DNA of 38,267 nt from Treponema sp. Lineage in GTDB: Bacteria; Spirochaetota; Spirochaetia; Treponematales; Treponemataceae. Made by a program: the position numbers and the translations under genes. Every line of letters starts with the position of its first letter. The first letter of the stretch is position 1. The stretch spans positions 1-38,267 of the forward strand of contig JAHAZL010000047.1 in the NCBI GenBank assembly GCA_018384055.1, read 5' to 3'. The notes beneath the pieces were generated by a model. It saw only the letters and a list, made by a program, of their open reading frames with translations. It had not been told where the DNA came from and searched no databases. Positions 33,722-38,267 of the stretch are shown here, piece by piece.

Positions 33722-33845
33722 AAAAAGGGGATGACCAATAAGTTCAAAAAGTGTCATTTTCGGGCTTAATCCGAAAAGCAATACAAGAGATTGCCGTGTC
33801 GAGCACGGCAATGACTCATACTTATTGGACAGTCCTTTTTTTAGC
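33721..33845. terminator. Compound palindrome, probable bidirectional terminator between the lipoprotein gene and rny
   Basis: Outer arms CCAATAAGT (33735-33743) / ACTTATTGG (33820-33828), flanked by A6GG and CCT7. Inside are two separate palindromes: TTTTCGG/CCGAAAA (33757-33763/33771-33777) and ATTGCCGTG/CACGGCAAT (33790-33798/33804-33812). T tracts exist on both strands. The inner units have the look of REP-type palindromes. Confidence 0.75.
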
Positions 33846-33850
33846 TCGCC

Positions 33851-35386
33851 TTAGCGTGCGTATTCTACGATTCTTGTTTCGCGAATCATCGTAATCTTGA
33901 TTCTTCCAGGGTAACGGAGATCTGTTTCAATCTGCTTTGCAATGTTCTTTGCAAGGTCCTTAACCTGTTCGTCAGGAATCTTTTCGTTGTTTACAAGGAT
34001 GCGGAGTTCACGGCCAGCCTGGATAGCGTAAGCCTGTTCAACACCTGCAAACTTCTTTGCTGTCTCTTCAAGGTTTTCAAGACGCTTAACATAGTTGTCT
34101 ACTGTTTCTCGGCGGGCACCTGGACGGGCAGCGCTGATGGCATCGGCAATCTGAACGATAACTGCTTCGATTGTCTGTGCTTCGCAGTCGTTGTGGTGTG
34201 CGGCGATTGCATTTACGATGCGAGGGTCTTCACCCATCTTGCGTGCCATTTCTGCACCAACTTCTGCGTGGTTCTGGTCGCTGTCGTTTTCAGCTCCCTT
34301 ACCGATGTCGTGGAGGAGGGCAGCGCGCTTTGCAAGTTCGCGGTTGGCTCCAACTTCTGCTGCAAGGATGCTTGCAAGCTCTGCAACTTCCTTGGAGTGT
34401 GTAAGAACGTTCTGTCCATAGCTTGTGCGGAAGTAGAGGCGTCCGATGGCACGGATTGCTTCCTGTCCCATGTTGTGGATGCCAAGGTCAAAGAGGGCTC
34501 TTTCGCCTTCTTCGTAAATCTTCTGCTGGATTTCGCGTGTTACCTTCTGAACGATTTCTTCAATGCGGGCAGGATGAATGCGTCCGTCAATGATAAGGCG
34601 TTCAAGGGCAACTCGTGCGATTTCCTTGCGTACAGGGTCAAAGCATGAAATTACAACGGCTTCTGGAGTGTCGTCGATGATGATGTCTACGCCAGTAAGT
34701 GTTTCGAGGGAACGGATGTTGCGGCCTTCGCGTCCGATGATGCGTCCCTTCATTTCATCGCTTGGAAGTGAAACTGTAGCAACTGTAATGTCGCTTGTCG
34801 TTTCTGTTGCTATGCGCTGAATTGCAGCAACGAGAACTTCCTGTGCCTTCTTTTCTGCCGTTACCTGTGCTTCCTGGTCAATCTTGTTGAGGAGTGCCTG
34901 TGCATCGTGGCGGGCATCGTTTTCAAGATTCTTGATGATGAGGGCTTTTGCTTCGTCTGCCGTCAAGCCTGAAATGCGTTCGAGTTCAGAACGGAGGTTT
35001 GCTTCCTTTTCTGCAAGAACTTCAGATCTTTTCTGGAGTTCTGCTGTCTGAAGGGCAAATTCCTTGTCCTTTTTGTCAAACTCCTGGGCTCTCTGGTCCA
35101 AAAGTTCTTCCTTTTTGTTAACGCGGCTTTCATAACGCTGCAATTCTGTGCGGCGTTCACGGTTCTCCCGTTCCTGCTGGTTGCGGTCCTGAATGAGTTG
35201 TTCCTTTGCCTGAAGAAGAATCTCTTTTCTCTGAGCTTCAGCTTCTTTTATAGCATCCTGTCTTACGCGCTCTGCTTTCTGTTCAGAGGCGGAGAGTTGA
35301 AATCTGGCATAAATCCAGCGAATTATCCATCCAAGAACTATTCCTGCTACGGGGAGAACAATGAACAGTATCAATTCTGTTGACAT
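33851..35386 (-). CDS. rny: Ribonuclease Y
   Basis: 511 residues, normal for RNase Y (about 510-520). It begins mRNA decay from the membrane. Order: N-terminal membrane anchor (about 4-24), a long charged coiled coil (about 30-190), a KH domain with G-R-I-I-G-R-E-G-R-N-I-R, and the HD domain with L-L-H-D-I-G-K and A-H-H-N-D. The promoter is TTGACA (35452-35457), 17 bases, TACTAT (35429-35434) on the minus strand, and AAGGAG lies before the start. Confidence 0.97.
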   Translation of the reverse strand: MSTELILFIVLPVAGIVLGWIIRWIYARFQLSASEQKAERVRQDAIKEAEAQRKEILLQAKEQLIQDRNQQERENRERRTELQRYESRVNKKEELLDQRAQEFDKKDKEFALQTAELQKRSEVLAEKEANLRSELERISGLTADEAKALIIKNLENDARHDAQALLNKIDQEAQVTAEKKAQEVLVAAIQRIATETTSDITVATVSLPSDEMKGRIIGREGRNIRSLETLTGVDIIIDDTPEAVVISCFDPVRKEIARVALERLIIDGRIHPARIEEIVQKVTREIQQKIYEEGERALFDLGIHNMGQEAIRAIGRLYFRTSYGQNVLTHSKEVAELASILAAEVGANRELAKRAALLHDIGKGAENDSDQNHAEVGAEMARKMGEDPRIVNAIAAHHNDCEAQTIEAVIVQIADAISAARPGARRETVDNYVKRLENLEETAKKFAGVEQAYAIQAGRELRILVNNEKIPDEQVKDLAKNIAKQIETDLRYPGRIKITMIRETRIVEYAR

Positions 35387-35428
35387 TTCAAAATTCTCCT
35401 TTTATTCGTATAGAATAAGTCGGAATAC

Positions 35429-35457
35429 ATAGTAGTATATAAGAAATGAATTGTCAA
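35429..35457 (-). promoter_or_regulatory. Promoter of rny
   Basis: TTGACA (35452-35457) and TACTAT (35429-35434) on the minus strand, 17-base spacer, about 40 bases of leader containing AAGGAG. Confidence 0.85.
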
Positions 35458-35487
35458 ACAGAAACATTAACCGGGTGTTTTTGTGGT

Positions 35488-36684
35488 TTAACAGGTTGTT
35501 ACGCCGTTTCCCGATTCGCAGGAGAAGAATCCGGCGTTGTAGCCTATTGTCCTTGTGTATTCCTTCTGGACGTTTTCAATGAAGGAATCAACCTTGTCCT
35601 TGTGGACCAGTGCAATGGCGCAGCCTCCGAATCCGGCTCCAGTCATGCGGGCTCCAAGGCAGCCTTCCTGTTTTTGCGCGGCACCGGCAAGTGTGTTGAG
35701 TTCAATCCCTGTGACTTCATAGTCTTCATCCAGGGACTTGTGGCTTTCGTTGAGGAGTTTACCGAGCTTTGCCAGATCTCCGGCTTTGAGGGCTTCTACG
35801 GCATCAAGCACGCGCTGGTTTTCGTAGATGCAGTGCTTTGCGCGTTTTAAAAGGGTTTCGTCCTTTATGCAGCCCTTCTTTTCTTCCCATTCTGCGGGTG
35901 TAAGCTGGCATAGGGCATCAATCTTTGTTCCGTTGTCCTGGAGGATTTTAAGGGCTTCCTCGCACTGTTCTCGACGCTCGTTGTACTTGCTGTCTGCAAG
36001 TCGGCGGATCTTGTTTGTATTCATTACCACAAAGCGGTAGTCCCCCAGTTCGAGAGGTGCGTACTGGTATTCCAGTGTATTGCAGTCAAGGAGGATGGCT
36101 TTCTTTTCCTTTCCCATACTTATGATGAACTGGTCCATAATGCCGCAGTTTACTCCCATGAAGTTGTGTTCGCTCATCTGTCCAAGCTTTGCTATTTCAA
36201 TCCTATCCAGATTGAATCCGAAGGTTTCGCTGACGGCGTAAGCAAATCCGCATTCGAGGGCTGAAGAAGAGGAAATGCCGCCTCCCGCCGGAACATTTGA
36301 TGCCATAAGTACTTCGAATCCGCAGTTGAATCTATACCCCTTTGCCTTTAGCTGGCTTAAGATTCCGTTCAGGTAGTTTGCGTAGTCGTCCTCTTTTCTA
36401 AATGTGAAATTGTCGTTGATGTCAAAGAGGTGTGTCCCCTCGAACTGGACGCTCTTATAGCAAATCTTTGTGTCGGGCCTTTTTCTAATAGCCACGTAAA
36501 GATATCTGTTGATGGCTGCCGGGAAAACTTTTCCACCGTTGTAGTCTATGTGTTCGCCAATGATGTTGATTCTTGCAGGCGAGGAAAAGATTCTTATGTC
36601 TTTTTCTGTGCCACCGTAAGTCTTTATGAAGTCAGCCTTCAGGTCTGTCGGATTGTATTCGTTTTTTGTAAGTGAATTTGCCAT
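35488..36684 (-). CDS. galK: Galactokinase
   Basis: 398 residues from the ATG at 36684, which has AAGGAG seven bases before it; longer in-frame starts add 24 residues with no support. Phosphorylates galactose to galactose-1-phosphate (Leloir pathway). Family marks: R-I-N-I-I-G-E-H-I-D-Y-N-G-G (galactokinase signature), P-A-G-G-G-I-S-S-S-S-A (GHMP ATP loop) and G-A-R-M-T-G-A-G-F-G-G-C near the C-terminus. No galT or galE lies beside it. The upstream region contains the GGGGACAG repeats described at 36787-36914. Confidence 0.97.
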   Translation of the reverse strand: MANSLTKNEYNPTDLKADFIKTYGGTEKDIRIFSSPARINIIGEHIDYNGGKVFPAAINRYLYVAIRKRPDTKICYKSVQFEGTHLFDINDNFTFRKEDDYANYLNGILSQLKAKGYRFNCGFEVLMASNVPAGGGISSSSALECGFAYAVSETFGFNLDRIEIAKLGQMSEHNFMGVNCGIMDQFIISMGKEKKAILLDCNTLEYQYAPLELGDYRFVVMNTNKIRRLADSKYNERREQCEEALKILQDNGTKIDALCQLTPAEWEEKKGCIKDETLLKRAKHCIYENQRVLDAVEALKAGDLAKLGKLLNESHKSLDEDYEVTGIELNTLAGAAQKQEGCLGARMTGAGFGGCAIALVHKDKVDSFIENVQKEYTRTIGYNAGFFSCESGNGVTTC

Positions 36685-36786
36685 TTGATTGCTCCTTGAG
36701 TTCATAGTAATCCACAAGTTGCTGTGATTCAACATTGGAACGAGAGTTTTGCGCAAACAGTTGCTCTAGCAAAAGTAAAGAGCAGA

Positions 36787-36914
36787 GGGGACAGACCCCT
36801 GATGAAAGCATTTGTGCAACAACAGCCAGTGCTTTTCGTAACTTTCGTCACAAGAATTGCCCTGGGTGATAGCGGGGACAGATCCCTAGGTGATAGCGGG
36901 GACAGACCCCTAGG
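36787..36914. repeat. GGGGACAG(A)YCCC palindromic repeats, three copies
   Basis: Copies at 36787-36799, 36874-36886 and 36898-36910 read GGGG-ACAGA-CCCC or GGGG-ACAGA-TCCC. The last two sit in a 24-base tandem unit (36865-36888 and 36889-36912) that differs by one base. GGGG/CCCC arms could form small hairpins. Short ORFs through the repeats are artefacts of it. The region also separates galK from the xylanase gene. Confidence 0.75.
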
Positions 36915-36968
36915 AGTTGGGTTCAATCTATGATTATTTTTATCATAAATGCTGTTTTCTTTTTTTTC

Positions 36969-36997
36969 TTGCTAAAAAGGCAAACAGGTTTTACTAT
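36969..36997 (+). promoter_or_regulatory. Promoter of the xylanase gene
   Basis: TTGCTA (36969-36974), 17 bases, TACTAT (36992-36997). The -10 ends seven bases before the ATG at 37005, and overlaps the competing ATG at 36996. Confidence 0.6.
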
Positions 36998-37004
36998 GGA
37001 ATTT

Positions 37005-38030
37005 ATGAACAAGATTTTTAGATTAACGGTTTTGGCTGCGGGAATTCTTGCGGGGGTTGCATGCACAGCCTGCAAAAAGTCTCCTGCCGCAACAGCTACA
37101 AAAGCAGGCATGTACTTCGGCGTTGCAATTCAACCGGGAGACATCCTTGACGAAAACAAGGCAAAACTCATTGTACAAAACTTCAATGCCATCGTTCCTG
37201 AAAATACCATGAAGATGATCAATATTCGTCCTACGAAGACCCTCTGGAACTTTTCCGACATGGACAAGATGGTGGATTTTGCGCAGAAGAACAAAATGAT
37301 GGTTCGCGGACATACTTTCATCTGGCATCAGCAGAATTCGACCATTGTAAATCAGATAAGGAACAGGGAAGATGCATTTGCACTCATCGGTGAAAACATC
37401 AACCAGATCATGACCAGATACAGGGGCAAGATTGCATGTTACGATGTTGCAAACGAAATCTTCAATGAAGACGGAACATTCAGAAAATCCATCTGGTACA
37501 AGTGGTGCGGCACAGATCTTTACGAAGAAGCTTTCCGCATGGCCCGTGCCGCTGATTCGGATGCAAAGCTTTTCCTCAATGACTACAGTCATGAGGAGGC
37601 AGGTACTCCAAAGGCCGAGGCATTCTATGAATTTGTAAAATCCATGGTTGAAAAGGGAGTTCCTATCGACGGTGTCGGATTCCAGCTTCACCTTTGCACG
37701 GATTACGGCATCAATGAAGAACGCCTTCGCGAGAACATCCGTCGTTTTGCAGATCTTGGCCTTGAAGTTCAGTTTACTGAAATTGACATCAGAATGAAGA
37801 TGCCTGGCTCAGAAGCAGATGTTGCAATTCAGAAGGAAATGTACGAGACATTGATGCGCATCCTGAAGGATGAACCTAATGTTAATACTTACATGACATG
37901 GGGATATACTGATGCCACAAGCTGGGTTCCTGCAACTTTCCACGGTTACGGTGATGCCCACCTTTTTGACAAGGACCTTAAGGCAAAGCCTGTCTTTGGC
38001 AGCCTTGTTGAACTCATGAAAAACAAATAG
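37005..38030 (+). CDS. Endo-1,4-beta-xylanase, glycoside hydrolase family 10, lipoprotein
   Basis: 341 residues from the ATG at 37005. I chose it because the likely -10 box TACTAT covers the earlier ATG at 36996 and because a clean signal peptide starts there (M-N-K-I-F-R-L). The signal peptide ends in a cysteine-rich lipobox (Cys20 or Cys23), so it is probably anchored in the envelope. GH10 marks: P-E-N-T-M-K-M, G-H-T-F-I-W-H-Q, acid/base Glu151 in D-V-A-N-E, V-G-F-Q-L-H-L, nucleophile Glu259 in F-T-E-I-D, and W-G-Y-T-D-A-T-S-W. It should cut xylan internally. Only the catalytic module is present. Confidence 0.93.
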   Translation: MNKIFRLTVLAAGILAGVACTACKKSPAATATKAGMYFGVAIQPGDILDENKAKLIVQNFNAIVPENTMKMINIRPTKTLWNFSDMDKMVDFAQKNKMMVRGHTFIWHQQNSTIVNQIRNREDAFALIGENINQIMTRYRGKIACYDVANEIFNEDGTFRKSIWYKWCGTDLYEEAFRMARAADSDAKLFLNDYSHEEAGTPKAEAFYEFVKSMVEKGVPIDGVGFQLHLCTDYGINEERLRENIRRFADLGLEVQFTEIDIRMKMPGSEADVAIQKEMYETLMRILKDEPNVNTYMTWGYTDATSWVPATFHGYGDAHLFDKDLKAKPVFGSLVELMKNK

Positions 38031-38056
38031 AACAGGTCTTCAAGCCCTTTTGCAGA

Positions 38057-38087
38057 GCCTGCAGGTTTTATGCTTGCAGGCCTTTTT
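38057..38087 (+). terminator. Terminator of the xylanase gene
   Basis: GCCTGCA (38057-38063) / TGCAGGC (38075-38081) followed by CTTTTTT. Confidence 0.85.
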
Positions 38088-38106
38088 TATCCGCAAAAAT
38101 CCCCCT

Positions 38107-38150
38107 AAATTCCCGTCGAATTCCCACTGAATTCCTTGGAAATTCTCTAG
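38107..38150. repeat. Four 11-base AATTCC-type direct repeats
   Basis: Units AAATTCCCGTC, GAATTCCCACT, GAATTCCTTGG and AAATTCTCTAG follow each other at 11-base spacing, close to one DNA turn. They lie upstream of the next gene's likely promoter. Confidence 0.5.
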
Positions 38151-38215
38151 ACTAAAGCCTTTTTTTTCTATATATTATTTGCTCACGCTATATTATGGCG
38201 CGAATACTATATCTT

Positions 38216-38250
38216 AGGTCTTAACCCAGTTCGCGAGAGACCTATGGAGG
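38216..38250 (+). promoter_or_regulatory. Leader hairpin and ribosome site before the gene at the right edge
   Basis: AGGTCT (38216-38221) pairs with AGACCT (38238-38243), and GGAGG (38246-38250) follows directly. The stem ends right beside an ATG (38244) and ahead of the GTG at 38257, so it could affect translation. Confidence 0.4.
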
Positions 38251-38256
38251 ACAAAA

Positions 38257-38267
38257 GTGGTCAAAAT
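38257..38267 (+). CDS. Start of an unidentified gene, cut by window edge
   Basis: A GTG at 38257 lies six bases after GGAGG. The alternative ATG at 38244 is in a different frame and has no good ribosome site. Only the first residues are visible, so no product can be named. Confidence 0.3.

Noticed and set aside
36685..36756. Longer N-terminus for galactokinase (start at 36756)
   Set aside because: The ATG at 36684 has AAGGAG before it and matches the family start; the longer form has neither.
36729..36926. Small proteins with repeated S-P-L-S-P-R or L-G-D-S-G-D residues
   Set aside because: They are translations of the GGGGACAG tandem repeat in both strands, with no start signals.
1..38267. 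CRISPR array or prophage
   Set aside because: No regularly spaced direct repeats with unique spacers, no cas genes and no phage structural genes are visible.

Overview
The window looks like a chromosome segment of a spirochaete, most likely a host- or gut-associated Treponema. The inference rests on low-to-moderate GC with AT-rich intergenic DNA, many binding-protein lipoproteins, a GGDEF/EAL/PilZ signalling set, bactofilin, a zinc-ribbon L28, RNase Y, and the sugar-use genes galK and GH10 xylanase. No rRNA, CRISPR array or prophage is visible. A transposase tail is cut by the left edge, and a start codon for a further gene is cut by the right edge.

Layout. 1-270: 3' end of an ISAs1-like transposase. 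629-8616 (+): a tightly packed six-gene operon with a secreted FGE-fold protein, a lipoprotein of unknown function, a family-5 (Opp/Dpp) binding lipoprotein, two permeases, and one protein carrying both ABC ATPase domains. 8617-9213: terminator, tRNA-Asn and a duplicated GC-rich tRNA-tail repeat. 9214-11650 (+): bactofilin, a TPR protein and mtaB. 11647-12885 (-): OmpA-like protein. 12937-13350 (+): membrane-anchored Hjc-like nuclease. 13352-20407 (-): a cyclic-di-GMP block, transcribed PilZ protein, orphan TRAP binding protein, sensor diguanylate cyclase, guaA, GGDEF-EAL protein. 20570-22018 (-): asnS. 22637-23455 (+): alternative sigma-70 factor. 23699-24592 (+): metallo-beta-lactamase-fold hydrolase. 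24709-29018 (-): rpmB, uvrB, htrA, radC. 29109-31387 (-): two orphan binding proteins (PotD-like and ABC_sub_bind/TrpX-like). 31484-33721 (+): RACo-like ASKHA protein and a lipoprotein. 33851-36684 (-): rny and galK. 37005-38030 (+): GH10 xylanase lipoprotein.

Three themes stand out. First, the genes from 13352 to 20407 hold receptor (PilZ), sensor and synthase (DGC), hydrolase (EAL) and nucleotide supply (GuaA, for GTP) of c-di-GMP signalling, together with a periplasmic binding protein that has no transporter partner. Second, at least eight genes have a -10 hexamer ending only 6-9 nt before the ATG and no Shine-Dalgarno sequence, so they appear to be leaderless; the other gene heads have AGGAG-type sites. 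Third, two divergent genes around 31450 seem to share a single palindromic -35 hexamer (TTGCAA), each with a 17-nt spacer.

All assignments come from reading motifs and context; no database search was run.
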